Numbered from the stretch's first letter, positions 40,653 to 50,834 are shown. The stretch is 64,000 bases of DNA from Bacteroidales bacterium (GCA_016282015.1 JAEEJS010000048.1:109999-173998), one strand, 5' to 3'. The notes: generated by a model from the sequence alone, not told the origin. Made by a program: numbers and translations.

Positions 40653-42944
40653 ATGAAAAAATTGTTTTTAATCGTCGCAGCTATGACGCTGCTCGCAGGC
40701 CAGATGAACGCGGGCCCCGTGGACGTCAACACAGCCAAAAATCTCGGCGCTAAGTATCTGAAACACAATGTTTCGGCAGCCAAAAATGTAGAAAATGTCA
40801 ATCATGTGTTCACATTGGACAACGAAGAGGGTACTCCTTACCTCTACATTTTCAACTACGACAATGGTTTTGTGGTTGTAGCCGCCGACGACCGCGCACA
40901 TCCTGTGCTGGGTTATTCAGACGAAGGCGCATTTGATGCCAACAATATTCCTGAGGGTATGATGTATTACATGAATCATTTCGGAAGACAGATTCAGTAT
41001 GCAATCGACAATAACCTTGAGGCTGAAGCTGAGATTACAGCCCAGTGGGATCTTCTCCGCAGGGAAGGCGTCATTTCACACGAAAAGATGGACAGAGCTG
41101 TAAGCCCTCTGCTTTCCACCGTATGGAATCAGGATTATCCTTACAACTACTATGCTCCGACATCTTCCTCATACTGGGCTCCGGGCGGTCATTGCTATGC
41201 AGGATGCGTGGCAACAGCCATGAGCCAGTTGATGAAATACTGGAACTGGCCAACCACAGGCGTGGGTGAGCACACATACAGCTCACTCTCACACGGCTAT
41301 ACCTTGACTGCCAATTTCGGCGCCACCACCTACAACTGGGCAATCATGCCAAACCAGCTCGGCTACACGGCTAACGATGCCGCTTTGGCAGTGGCTCTGT
41401 TGATGTATCACTGCGGCGTGGCAGTGGACATGGACTATGCTCCAGATGGCAGCGGTGCCCATACTGAGGATATCCCGAACGCAGTTATCGAACACTTCAG
41501 ATATGGCGCTTGCACCTACGTCGACATGCGCGACAGCTATTCACGTACAGCTTGGGAGGACATGCTTATCTCCACATTCGACCGCGGTATTCCGGTTATC
41601 TATGCCGGTCAGGATTCTGATGGCGGTCATGCTTTTAACTGCGACGGCTACAACGACCAGCGCTACTTCCACTTCAACTGGGGTTGGAGCGGTCAGTACA
41701 ACAACACATACTACCAGATTGACGCTTTGAATACAGGAAACGGTCATTTCAACAGCAACCAGAGAGTTGTTTTCAATATGATTCCTGATTATATCTACGA
41801 GGCTATGGTTCCTGCCATCGAAACTATGGAGGTGGAGGTGGCCGACGCTATGACAAAGCGTGTCAACATCAGCTGGACAGTGCCTACAGAATCGGCAGCC
41901 GGCACAACACTGGAGTCAATCGAGCAGATTTTGCTCAGACGTAACGGCGTGCTTATCGAGACCTTCAACAACCCTCAGCCGGGTGAAGTGATGACTTTCG
42001 AAGAAACAGTTGCCGATTACGGTTATTATGAATATTCAATCAGCGGTGTCAACAACGGCATTGAAGGTGTGGAATATGCAGAGTACGCTCTCTTCGGACC
42101 TAACTGCACATGGAAATTAGTTTGCCAGACAACCAACTTCCAAGGCTGGAACGGAGGCAAGGTGCAGATTGCAAGTTCAAACGGTACTATTTTCCAGGAG
42201 GTGACAATGACAGGTTCATCACCTGTGTCAATTAAATTCCAGATGCCTGAAGGCGGCTTCACAATGAACTGGTACGCTCCTTCGTCAGAGGTTTCATCCA
42301 TGTCTATTTCACTGAAGAACTCAGCCAACCAGCAGGTCTACAACTTCTCAGGCTCATCGGCACAGTTGAGCGGAATTATCTTCACAGGCGACAACGATTG
42401 CGAAGGTTGCACTCCTCCGACCAATCTCGCCGGTGAGTATGTTTATCGTGACGGTGTCGATGGTGCTTTGCTCACATGGAGCTGCGATTACACTCCGTCA
42501 AACTACAAGATATACAGAAGCCTTGACGGTGAATTCTACGAAGAAGTCGCCAAGATAGACAACTCAACAACCGAGTATTTCGATCCTGTCGGAACAGCAG
42601 GTCAGTACTTCTACAAAGTGACAGCTTTCAGCAATGTCTGCGAGTCGACACCGGCATATACCGCAAGCAATACCGACTATGTCATTGTCGAAGTGCTTGC
42701 AGTTATGGAGAACACAATAGACGCACGTCTCTATCCGAATCCGGCCAATTCCTCAATTAACGTCGAGGCTGCCGGTATCGAAGAGGTGACAGTGTGCAAC
42801 GCACTTGGCCAGACAGTATACCGCTACAATGGTTCAGCCGATGCTCTTAACATCAACACCAGTGGCTTCGAAGCCGGCATTTACATGGTGAATGTAAAGA
42901 GTCATGAAGGAAACGCCAAGGTACGTATCATCATCATGCATTAA
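40653..42944 (+). CDS. C10 cysteine peptidase with type IX tail, copy 1
   Basis: A secreted cysteine peptidase of family C10 (streptopain/SpeB and interpain-like), 763 residues. The signal peptide ends QMNAG. A Spi-type inhibitory propeptide follows (about 22-115, with FNYDNGFVVVAADDRAHPVLGY). The mature domain begins near SPLLSTVWNQDYPYNYYAP. The nucleophile is C185 in YAGCVATAMSQ, the His is H326 in GGHAFNCDGYND, and N342-W343 sit in FNWGWSG. Two Fn3-like modules follow and the protein ends with a type A type IX sorting domain (LYPNPANSSINVEA, then GIYMVNVKS). It lacks one Fn3-like block present in copies 2-4, and is first of the tandem set. Confidence 0.92.
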   Translation: MKKLFLIVAAMTLLAGQMNAGPVDVNTAKNLGAKYLKHNVSAAKNVENVNHVFTLDNEEGTPYLYIFNYDNGFVVVAADDRAHPVLGYSDEGAFDANNIPEGMMYYMNHFGRQIQYAIDNNLEAEAEITAQWDLLRREGVISHEKMDRAVSPLLSTVWNQDYPYNYYAPTSSSYWAPGGHCYAGCVATAMSQLMKYWNWPTTGVGEHTYSSLSHGYTLTANFGATTYNWAIMPNQLGYTANDAALAVALLMYHCGVAVDMDYAPDGSGAHTEDIPNAVIEHFRYGACTYVDMRDSYSRTAWEDMLISTFDRGIPVIYAGQDSDGGHAFNCDGYNDQRYFHFNWGWSGQYNNTYYQIDALNTGNGHFNSNQRVVFNMIPDYIYEAMVPAIETMEVEVADAMTKRVNISWTVPTESAAGTTLESIEQILLRRNGVLIETFNNPQPGEVMTFEETVADYGYYEYSISGVNNGIEGVEYAEYALFGPNCTWKLVCQTTNFQGWNGGKVQIASSNGTIFQEVTMTGSSPVSIKFQMPEGGFTMNWYAPSSEVSSMSISLKNSANQQVYNFSGSSAQLSGIIFTGDNDCEGCTPPTNLAGEYVYRDGVDGALLTWSCDYTPSNYKIYRSLDGEFYEEVAKIDNSTTEYFDPVGTAGQYFYKVTAFSNVCESTPAYTASNTDYVIVEVLAVMENTIDARLYPNPANSSINVEAAGIEEVTVCNALGQTVYRYNGSADALNINTSGFEAGIYMVNVKSHEGNAKVRIIIMH

Positions 42945-42965
42945 TCTTTAAAATAGAGAAAGAAT

Positions 42966-45503
42966 ATGAAAAAATTGTTTTTGACATTAAGCATCTTGCT
43001 GGGTTGTGTATTCGCATATGCAAATCCGGTAAGTCTTGAGGAAGCAAGCTCGCTCGGGCAGAAGTTTGTGAACGCCAACTTCGCTCAGGACAGGCAGAGC
43101 AGCGAACTTACACTGGTCTATTCAACCCCTTCATTCTACATCTTCAATGTGGGAAACAATGGTTTTGTCATCCTTTCGGCTGATGACAGCTACAGACCGG
43201 TTATAGCTTATTCAAACGAAGGCGTTTTCGAGCCAGACAATATTGCTCCGGCTCTTCAGGAATACTTGGCAGACATTGACTCATACCGTACAAGCCGCGG
43301 CCCGGTTGCTGCAAGCGTTGAAGCCGCTGAGGATTGGGCTATGCTTCGTGAGTACGGCAAGCTGATGTCACGTTTCGGTGGCCGTGAGGATGATTATCTG
43401 GTTGAAACCAAATGGAACCAGAACTATCCTTACAACTATTGCTGCCCTGTAGATGCAGACGGTCCCGGCGGACACGTCTATGCAGGATGTGTGGCGACAG
43501 CAGCCGCCCAGCTGATGAGATACTGGTGCCATCCTTTACAGGGTACAGGCAGCCATACCTACACTCCTGGGGATAACCCGCAGTACGGCCCTCTGACAGC
43601 CAACTTCGGCGCCACCACTTACGATTGGGAGAATATGCCTAACAGTATAAGCTCCAGCTCACCTACAGTTCAACTGGAAGCTGTCGGCACACTGATTTTC
43701 CACTGCGGAGTGGCAGTCGACATGAATTACCGTCCGTCAAGCAGCGGCGCGGTTACCACTAAACTTTGCACAGTGGCTCCTCAGTATTTCAGTTATACTC
43801 CTGCCATGGTGAACTACAAACGTGAAGACTATTCCAAAGAGGAATACCTTCAGTTCCTCTATGACGCTATCGACATGAATTGGCCTATGGTGCATCGCGG
43901 TGGCGGTCACGCCTACGTTATTGACGGCTACGACGATGCAGGATTGGTGCACATCAACTGGGGCTGGAGCGGTTCAAGCGACGCCTATTTCGACATAGAC
44001 GGTCATAACTACACCGACGGTCAAAGCGTTATCTACAACTTTGTGCCTGCTGCTATCTACAGCGCCACAGCCAATACTCCAACCAACCTCACAGTCACTG
44101 TGGCTGACAACAACGAGCTGCAGGCCACTGTCGCCTGGAATAACCCAACAGTCACTCTGACCAACCAGGCTCTTACAGCCATTGATCAGATTGTGGTTGA
44201 AAGAAACAATGAAATCGTTTATGTCCAGGAAAATGTCACTCCAGGCTCAGCAATGAGTTTTGTCGACACCACCATTCCTTGTTTTGACGCATACACATAT
44301 AAGGTTTATGCAGTTATAGGCGGACAGCGCGGCAAGTCGGCTGTGCGCAGTCAGGTCGTTGTCGGCCCGACATGCGAGTGGAAGTTCATCATCTCTTCAA
44401 CCAATATCCAGGGATGGAGAGGCGGATACATTGGAGTGTACACAGGCAAAGGTTCACTGGTAACAAAGGTGACTGTGAACAACTCTACACCTGCCGCTAT
44501 CAACGTTGATATGCCGGTCGGCCGTATCAAATTGGTTTGGAAGGCTTCGGAAAGCAGTGTGACAGGATACACCATCGCCATCAATGTTAAGGATTCTGAA
44601 GGCAATTCGGTATACAACTATTCCGGACTCAACACAGGTATGGAAGACGGTCTGTTCTATTCAGCCAACAACGGATGCGGCAATGCTGCCCCGGCTTCGG
44701 CTCCTACAGACCTTTATGTCACAGGAACCGACAACGACATAGTGCTCAACTGGACAGGTGTCAGAGAAGAGGGTTATGGCTACAACGTTTATCGTGATGA
44801 CGTGCTTATCAGACTGGTTTACGATACAGAATTCACAGATGTCGCCCCTTCGATAGGCGGACATTGCTACACAGTCAGCTTCCTCGGTGTTGGCGGTGAG
44901 TCAGAGTACTCCAATGACGCCTGCGGCAATGCCGGTGAAGGCTGTGACACAGGTTCACATCTCTGGTATGAAATCCAGAATAACTTCAAGCCTATACTTT
45001 CATGGGAAGCTCCTGAGGTTAGCGAAGGCTTGAGCGGCTATCTGGTGTACAGAAAGATGAACGACGGCCAATACGAGCGTATCAAGATAGTTTCGGCCAA
45101 CAAGACCGAATACAAGGAAAATAGCGCATTGGTGGCCGACAACTGGTACTACTACAAAGTGATACCTTATTATCAGGCAATAGATTGCTATGCAGCTCCT
45201 ATCAAGGCTTTGTATGGCAATGAGTACTTTGTAAAGATATTCTATTCTACAGACAATGTGGACGAGAATCTCGCAAACGAAATCGGCATATATCCTAATC
45301 CAACTACTGGTGTCTTCACGGTTGAGGCTGAAAACATCAGCAGGGTGGAGGTTTACAACCTGATAGGTCAGAAGGTGTTCTCTGAAGAGATGTTCACCAG
45401 CAAGACCAACATCGACATGACAGGATTCGACACAGGCATCTACATGGTCAGAATCATTGCCAACGGAACGGAAATCACCAGAAAGGTTTCAGTCATAAGA
45501 TAA
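42966..45503 (+). CDS. C10 cysteine peptidase with type IX tail, copy 2
   Basis: An 845-residue paralogue, 21 bases after copy 1. The signal peptide ends VFAYAN, followed by the Spi-like propeptide (FYIFNVGNNGFVILSADD). The catalytic domain has C175 in YAGCVATAAAQ, H315 in GGGHAYVIDGYDD and N331-W332 in INWGWSG, so it should be active. After it come an Fn3 module, a beta-rich block (CEWKFIISSTNIQGWRGGYI), two more Fn3-like modules (GYGYNVYRDD, then GYLVYRKMNDGQY) and the type IX tail IYPNPTTGVFTVEAEN through GIYMVRI. No terminator separates it from copies 1 or 3. Confidence 0.92.
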   Translation: MKKLFLTLSILLGCVFAYANPVSLEEASSLGQKFVNANFAQDRQSSELTLVYSTPSFYIFNVGNNGFVILSADDSYRPVIAYSNEGVFEPDNIAPALQEYLADIDSYRTSRGPVAASVEAAEDWAMLREYGKLMSRFGGREDDYLVETKWNQNYPYNYCCPVDADGPGGHVYAGCVATAAAQLMRYWCHPLQGTGSHTYTPGDNPQYGPLTANFGATTYDWENMPNSISSSSPTVQLEAVGTLIFHCGVAVDMNYRPSSSGAVTTKLCTVAPQYFSYTPAMVNYKREDYSKEEYLQFLYDAIDMNWPMVHRGGGHAYVIDGYDDAGLVHINWGWSGSSDAYFDIDGHNYTDGQSVIYNFVPAAIYSATANTPTNLTVTVADNNELQATVAWNNPTVTLTNQALTAIDQIVVERNNEIVYVQENVTPGSAMSFVDTTIPCFDAYTYKVYAVIGGQRGKSAVRSQVVVGPTCEWKFIISSTNIQGWRGGYIGVYTGKGSLVTKVTVNNSTPAAINVDMPVGRIKLVWKASESSVTGYTIAINVKDSEGNSVYNYSGLNTGMEDGLFYSANNGCGNAAPASAPTDLYVTGTDNDIVLNWTGVREEGYGYNVYRDDVLIRLVYDTEFTDVAPSIGGHCYTVSFLGVGGESEYSNDACGNAGEGCDTGSHLWYEIQNNFKPILSWEAPEVSEGLSGYLVYRKMNDGQYERIKIVSANKTEYKENSALVADNWYYYKVIPYYQAIDCYAAPIKALYGNEYFVKIFYSTDNVDENLANEIGIYPNPTTGVFTVEAENISRVEVYNLIGQKVFSEEMFTSKTNIDMTGFDTGIYMVRIIANGTEITRKVSVIR

Positions 45504-45552
45504 AATTTTTAATAGGAAAATAATAGTCAAAATCAATTAAATTCAAATCAAA

Positions 45553-48132
45553 ATGAAAAAGTTATTAACATTAACAGTAGCCGTTCTCCTTGGCATTGGT
45601 ACAATGTTCGCCAATCCGGTAGACGTTAACACGGCTAAATCGCTGGGACAGAAATTTGTCCAGGCAAATTTTGAAAAGACAATGAGAGCTGAGCTCCAAT
45701 TGTATTACACTGTGACATCAGAAAACGGTGAGCCATGTGTCTATGTTTTCAATATGGGCAATGAGGGATTCGTTTTGGTTGCAGCTTCCGACAACGTCCG
45801 TCCGATTCTCGGCTATTCAGAGAATGGTCCTTTCGATGCAAGCAACCCATACAATGGCGCTATGTTCATGCTGGAGACTTACAAAAACAGTATCAGCTAT
45901 GCTATTGAAGAAAATATCGCAGCAACTCCTGAAATCGCAAGTCAGTGGGAATCACTCCGCAAATACGGTAGACTGAGCGACAAGAGAGGCGGCACAGTCG
46001 GACCACTCGTTCAGACCAAATGGAACCAGAACAGCCCGTACAACCTCTACGCTCCTCCAACACAGGGCGGTCACCAGGGTGCAGGCGGACGTTGCTATGC
46101 AGGTTGCGTCGCCACAGCTATGAGCCAGGTGATGAAATACTGGGATCATCCGATCCAGGGTGAAGGTAGCCACGGATACAACTGCGTAGGTTATGGTCCT
46201 ACATACTACCAGTACGGTTATCAGTACGCCAACTTCGGTGAAACAACCTACCAGTGGGATCTCATGCCAAAGACATTGAGCAATGCCACACAGGAGCAGA
46301 TTGAGGCTGTCGCTACATTGATGTATCACTGCGGTGTTTCTGTCGACATGACATTCGACTGGGATGGTAGCGGTACATACTCAGACCTCGTTCCCGGTGC
46401 TATGTTGTCATATTTCGACTATGACTACTGCGTCAAGAAAAACAGAAACTCATACACTCTTACCAACTGGGTTAACATGCTGAAGGCTGAGTTTGACCTC
46501 GGTCGCCCTGTTTACTATTCAGGCCAGAGCTCAGAAGGTGGTCACGCTTTCGTCGCTGACGGTTATAATGAGGATGACTTCATCAGCTTCAACTTCGGAT
46601 GGAGCGGTTCTGACGACGACTGGTATGCAGTTGACGCTATCGATTACTCATCAAGTGCAGCAGCTATCTTCAACTATGTTCCTACATACGTTTACCAGAA
46701 CACAGTTCAGGCTCCAACCGCTGTGAATGTCACCAAGACCAGCGACACAGCTCAGGAAGCCACCATTACTTGGACCAACCCAACCAAGACTGTGACCAAC
46801 CAGAACCTCACAACTATCGATGAGATGGTTGTTACCAGAAATGGTGTTGTCATCTACACAGTGGAAAATGCCACACCAGGCGCAAGCATGAGCTTTGTGG
46901 ACAGCGACGTTCCATGCTACAGCACATTCCAATACAAAGTATTTGCTGTGAAAAACGGTGTGAACGGTGTAGCAGGCACAGCAAGCGAGTCATTCGGTCC
47001 TACATGCAACTGGACAATCATTGCCACAGCAACAGCCATGTCAGGCTGGTCTGACGGTAAGGTCATCGCATACGATGGTGCAAACCGTGAAATTGTGTCA
47101 TTCACTATGACAAACAATAGCCCTGTTTCAGCTAACCTCGCCCTTCCTCTCGGCTGCGTCAAATTCGGTTGGAAGAACGGTACAGCAGACGTCACACTTT
47201 CATTCAAACTGAAGAACTCGACAGGCGACGTCGTTTATGAGTATCCACAGGGTTCATCAGCAAACATTCCTACAGGATATTTCTTCGAGACCAACAACGG
47301 TTGCGGCAATGCTGCTCCTACTGAGGCTCCAAGCAACATTTATGCCAACACAGACGGTGATAACATAGTGCTCACATGGACTGGCGTTTCATCAAAGGAC
47401 GGTTATGGATACAACATCTATCGTGACGGAGCTCTCTTCGCTCTCGCTCATGACACTGAATTTGTGGACGTGGCTCCAGCTATTGGCGGTCACTGCTATC
47501 AGGTTTGCTATCTCGGTTATGGCGGTGAGTCAGAATACTCAAATGAGGCTTGCGGCAATGCCGGTGAAGGTTGCGACTCAGGTAAAGACCTCTACTACGA
47601 GATTCAGAGCAACTTCAAGCCTATCATCAAATGGACCGCTCCAGAAGATGTGACTGGCTTGACAGGTTACTATGTCTACAGAAGAACTGACGACACAGAC
47701 TATGAGCTTATCAAACTCGTGGGCGCCAACAAGACAGAATACAAAGAGGCCAAACCTCTGGTTGACGACACTTGGTATTCATACAGAGTGGTGGCTTACT
47801 ATCAGGAGATTGAATGCTACTCAGCTCCGTTCAAGTCAATCTATGGCAACGAGTACTTCGTGAGAATGCACTATTCAACAGACGGAGTGGATGAGAACAT
47901 GACACAGAGCGTCAGCATCTATCCTAACCCGACCAAGGACATGCTCACAGTGAAAGCCGACAACCTCAGCAGCGTTGAGATTTACAACTCAATAGGCCAA
48001 ATGGTTTACTCAAAGACAGCCGATGCTAATGAGACAGTCATTAACACAAGCGACTTTGAGGCAGGCATCTACATGGTGCGTATCAATGCCAACGGCAGCG
48101 AGGTTACCAAGAAGATTTCTGTAATCAAATAA
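45553..48132 (+). CDS. C10 cysteine peptidase with type IX tail, copy 3
   Basis: An 859-residue paralogue, 49 bases after copy 2. Signal peptide (ends GTMFAN), propeptide (VYVFNMGNEGFVLVAASD), and catalytic domain with C185 in YAGCVATAMSQ and H331 in GGHAFVADGYNE. The residue after the conserved Asn is F348 (FNFGWSG) where copies 1 and 2 and streptopain have Trp. Three Fn3-like modules and a type IX tail (IYPNPTKDMLTVKADN, then GIYMVRINANG) follow. Codon choice is notably uniform (many CTC, AAC, GAC, ACA), suggesting it is the most strongly expressed copy; that is an impression, not a calculation. A hairpin lies after it. Confidence 0.92.
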   Translation: MKKLLTLTVAVLLGIGTMFANPVDVNTAKSLGQKFVQANFEKTMRAELQLYYTVTSENGEPCVYVFNMGNEGFVLVAASDNVRPILGYSENGPFDASNPYNGAMFMLETYKNSISYAIEENIAATPEIASQWESLRKYGRLSDKRGGTVGPLVQTKWNQNSPYNLYAPPTQGGHQGAGGRCYAGCVATAMSQVMKYWDHPIQGEGSHGYNCVGYGPTYYQYGYQYANFGETTYQWDLMPKTLSNATQEQIEAVATLMYHCGVSVDMTFDWDGSGTYSDLVPGAMLSYFDYDYCVKKNRNSYTLTNWVNMLKAEFDLGRPVYYSGQSSEGGHAFVADGYNEDDFISFNFGWSGSDDDWYAVDAIDYSSSAAAIFNYVPTYVYQNTVQAPTAVNVTKTSDTAQEATITWTNPTKTVTNQNLTTIDEMVVTRNGVVIYTVENATPGASMSFVDSDVPCYSTFQYKVFAVKNGVNGVAGTASESFGPTCNWTIIATATAMSGWSDGKVIAYDGANREIVSFTMTNNSPVSANLALPLGCVKFGWKNGTADVTLSFKLKNSTGDVVYEYPQGSSANIPTGYFFETNNGCGNAAPTEAPSNIYANTDGDNIVLTWTGVSSKDGYGYNIYRDGALFALAHDTEFVDVAPAIGGHCYQVCYLGYGGESEYSNEACGNAGEGCDSGKDLYYEIQSNFKPIIKWTAPEDVTGLTGYYVYRRTDDTDYELIKLVGANKTEYKEAKPLVDDTWYSYRVVAYYQEIECYSAPFKSIYGNEYFVRMHYSTDGVDENMTQSVSIYPNPTKDMLTVKADNLSSVEIYNSIGQMVYSKTADANETVINTSDFEAGIYMVRINANGSEVTKKISVIK

Positions 48133-48151
48133 TAGATAACAGATATGAGAA

Positions 48152-48186
48152 AAAAGAGCGTGAAGTTGTTAACTTTGCGCTCTTTT
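48152..48186 (+). terminator. Hairpin between C10 copies 3 and 4
   Basis: AAAAGAGCG (48152-48160) pairs with CGCTCTTTT (48178-48186), and inside it AAGTT pairs with AACTT around a GTT loop. The T-run is four, so termination may be partial. TAACTTTG (48170-48177) inside the hairpin matches the -7 consensus and lies 45 bases before copy 4, so this may also be a promoter. Confidence 0.6.
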
Positions 48187-48222
48187 GAATTTAACCGTTA
48201 AACCTTAAATCTAAAATTTACT

Positions 48223-50784
48223 ATGGTGAAAAGATTATTAATAGTAACAGCTTTAGCGATGAGTCTTAACACGCTTTCGGCTCATCCGGTGGATGTGAAT
48301 GTGGCCAAGGATTTGGGACGCAAGTTTGTGGAGTCTAATTTTGCTGTGTCAAACAGAAGCCTCGACTTGACGCTGGTCCACACTTCGCTCACCGAGCGCA
48401 ATGCCGATTGCTTCTACATCTTCAATGTGGGTAACGAAGGCTTTATCATCATTTCGGCCGACGATTTCTACAGACCGATCATAGGCTATTCTGAGAATGG
48501 CGGTTTTGACGTAAACAACGTGCCTCCGGCGCTGGCCGATTATCTGGAGAATATCAGAGCGGGCAGAAGCGTGAATACTAATCTGTCATCGGCGGCTCCT
48601 GACGTCGCCGCCGACTGGCGCATGCTCGAGAAAACCGGTCGCCTGGTGTCACGCCACGGTGGCAGAGGAGTGGATTATCTGGTGCAAACCCAGTGGGATC
48701 AGAGCTATCCTTACAACTGCTGCTGCCCAGAAGATCCGAACGGCTCGGGCGGTCATGCCATAGTGGGCTGTCTGGCTACAGCCATGTCGCAGCTGATGCG
48801 TTTCTGGGCTTATCCTGCACAAGGTCAGGGAAACCACTGCTACCACCACGAGGATTACGGTCAGATTTGTGCCGATTTCGGCGCCACAACATACGACTGG
48901 GATAATATGCCCAACAAGCTGAGCAGCAGCTCAACAGAAGAGGAGAAGTTGGCCACAGGCACTTTGTGCTTCCACTGCGGTGTAACCATCGACATGGGCT
49001 ACGGTCCTGACGGCAGCGGCGGAGCATCGAGTCCAATACCTGGAGTGATGCATACCTATTTCAATTACAGTGAGGCAAATGTGCAGTATCGCCGCGATGA
49101 CTTTGAGACTGAAATTTGGAAAAGCATGGTGCGCGAGCAGTTCGACATGGGCTGGCCTATGTATTACGGCGGCTGCGAAGATGACGGCTGCCATGCCTTT
49201 GTCTGTGACGGATACGACGACCACGATATGTTCCACTTCAACCTTGGTTGGGGCGGTGGCTCCGATGGCTGGTATCTCATTGACGATGCCCCATACACAC
49301 ATCCGGCCGACGCTATGTTCAACTTCGTGCCTAAACCTGTTTACGACGCCACTCCAAGCGCTCCAACCGCATTGAATGTGACTGTGGAGTCTGACACTTC
49401 GCTCGACGCTGTGTTGACATGGACCAATCCGACCACCTATCTGGACGGCAGCGCCCTTACAAGCATAGAAAAGATTGTGGTGATGCGCAACAACAGCGTT
49501 GTTTACGAAACAACCGACAATGTGATGCCCGGACAGCAGATGACATGCACCGACCACGTGCCTTATTACGACAACTTCAGCTATCAGGTGTATGCCGTTA
49601 GCGGCCAGCGTAACGGAAAACAGGTCATGTATAGAGGTGCCCAGTTCGGACCGAGCTGTGACTGGAAGTTTGTGCTTGGCGCCAGCAGTTACTACGGATG
49701 GGAAGGCTGCCACATTTCTGTTTACAATGCAGCCGGTACAGAGATTCAACAGCTTACCATGACTTCATCTACACCTGCAGCCTTGCATGTGGATATGCCT
49801 ATCGGCAGAGTGAGTTTCGGCTGGACAGTGGCCGACACCACCGATGTTTCGTTCTCAATCAAAGACTCTGAAAACAATAATGTATTCTCATATTCCGGCT
49901 CATCGGCCGACTTGGCGGAAGGAATATTCTTTACTGCCAACAATGGCTGTGGCAACGAAGCCCCGGCAGGTTTTGTAGACGAGGTGTACGCTTGGAGCCA
50001 TGACGATGACATTTCCCTTTACTGGAATGACATCAATGAGGAAGGATATGGATACAACGTCTACCGAGACGGCCAACTCATAGCCTTAACGTCTGATTCA
50101 CAATATGATGACGTGAAGCCGGCCATAGGAGGTCATTGTTACGAGATAGCTTTCCTCGGCTATGGCGGCGAATCGGAAATCTCACCAGAGACTTGTGCAA
50201 CCGCCGGTGAAGGCTGTGAAGCCGGATCGTCGTTGTGGTACTATTACCAAAGCAACTTCAAACCTGCACTATATTGGACTGGCCCAAGTAATAACAATGG
50301 CAGACTTACGGGTTATTATATCTACAGAAAAACTGACGACACCGACTACCAGCTTATAAAACTTGTGGGCCCAGGCAAGGTGGAATACAAGGAGAACCAG
50401 TCACTTGTTGACGGTACATGGTATTCATACAAAGTCATGGCATACTATCAGGATATCGATTGTTTATCGGCTCCGTTCAGTACAATCTACAATGGAAACC
50501 AGTATCACGTAAGATTGTTGTACTCTTTAGACGGTGTGGCTGAGCAGGATGAGAACATACTCGAAGTTTATCCTAACCCTGTCAAAAACATACTGACCGT
50601 CAAGGCTGAAAACATCAGCGATGTGGTAGTGTACAACGCCATGGGACAGAAAGTTTATGCCGATAGTTTCGACTCTTCGGAGGTTTCAATAAATATGGAA
50701 CAGTTTGAATCAGGTATTTATCTGGTAAAAGTAATTGCTGACGGGAAAGAGATGACACAAAAGATTTCCGTTATTAAGCATTAA
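48223..50784 (+). CDS. C10 cysteine peptidase with type IX tail, copy 4
   Basis: An 853-residue paralogue, the most diverged of the four. The signal peptide ends NTLSAH. The propeptide contains FYIFNVGNEGFIIISADD. The catalytic domain has C183 in IVGCLATAMSQ and H324 in DGCHAFVCDGYDD. The Trp after the conserved Asn is replaced by L341 (FNLGWGG), and Cys is more frequent (CCCPEDP, GCEDDGCH). Three Fn3-like modules and the type IX tail (VYPNPVKNILTVKAEN, GIYLVKVIADG) follow. The nucleophile and His remain, so activity is plausible but specificity may differ. It is set off from copy 3 by a hairpin and has a strong terminator after it. Confidence 0.9.
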   Translation: MVKRLLIVTALAMSLNTLSAHPVDVNVAKDLGRKFVESNFAVSNRSLDLTLVHTSLTERNADCFYIFNVGNEGFIIISADDFYRPIIGYSENGGFDVNNVPPALADYLENIRAGRSVNTNLSSAAPDVAADWRMLEKTGRLVSRHGGRGVDYLVQTQWDQSYPYNCCCPEDPNGSGGHAIVGCLATAMSQLMRFWAYPAQGQGNHCYHHEDYGQICADFGATTYDWDNMPNKLSSSSTEEEKLATGTLCFHCGVTIDMGYGPDGSGGASSPIPGVMHTYFNYSEANVQYRRDDFETEIWKSMVREQFDMGWPMYYGGCEDDGCHAFVCDGYDDHDMFHFNLGWGGGSDGWYLIDDAPYTHPADAMFNFVPKPVYDATPSAPTALNVTVESDTSLDAVLTWTNPTTYLDGSALTSIEKIVVMRNNSVVYETTDNVMPGQQMTCTDHVPYYDNFSYQVYAVSGQRNGKQVMYRGAQFGPSCDWKFVLGASSYYGWEGCHISVYNAAGTEIQQLTMTSSTPAALHVDMPIGRVSFGWTVADTTDVSFSIKDSENNNVFSYSGSSADLAEGIFFTANNGCGNEAPAGFVDEVYAWSHDDDISLYWNDINEEGYGYNVYRDGQLIALTSDSQYDDVKPAIGGHCYEIAFLGYGGESEISPETCATAGEGCEAGSSLWYYYQSNFKPALYWTGPSNNNGRLTGYYIYRKTDDTDYQLIKLVGPGKVEYKENQSLVDGTWYSYKVMAYYQDIDCLSAPFSTIYNGNQYHVRLLYSLDGVAEQDENILEVYPNPVKNILTVKAENISDVVVYNAMGQKVYADSFDSSEVSINMEQFESGIYLVKVIADGKEMTQKISVIKH

Positions 50785-50795
50785 CAATGTAATTA

Positions 50796-50834
50796 AAAAG
50801 TTGAGAGTGGGGTTTATCTCCACTCTCAACTTTT
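50796..50834. terminator. Bidirectional terminator between C10 array and folA
   Basis: AAAAGTTGAGAGTGG pairs perfectly with CCACTCTCAACTTTT around a nine-base loop, with T-runs on both strands. It ends the peptidase array and the convergent thyA-folA transcript. Confidence 0.9.

Noticed and set aside
48931..49749. A 272-codon antisense frame across C10 copy 4; a similar one of 271 codons lies at 62186-63001 across uup.
   Set aside because: Both mirror well-supported genes and carry no domain, signal or promoter of their own.
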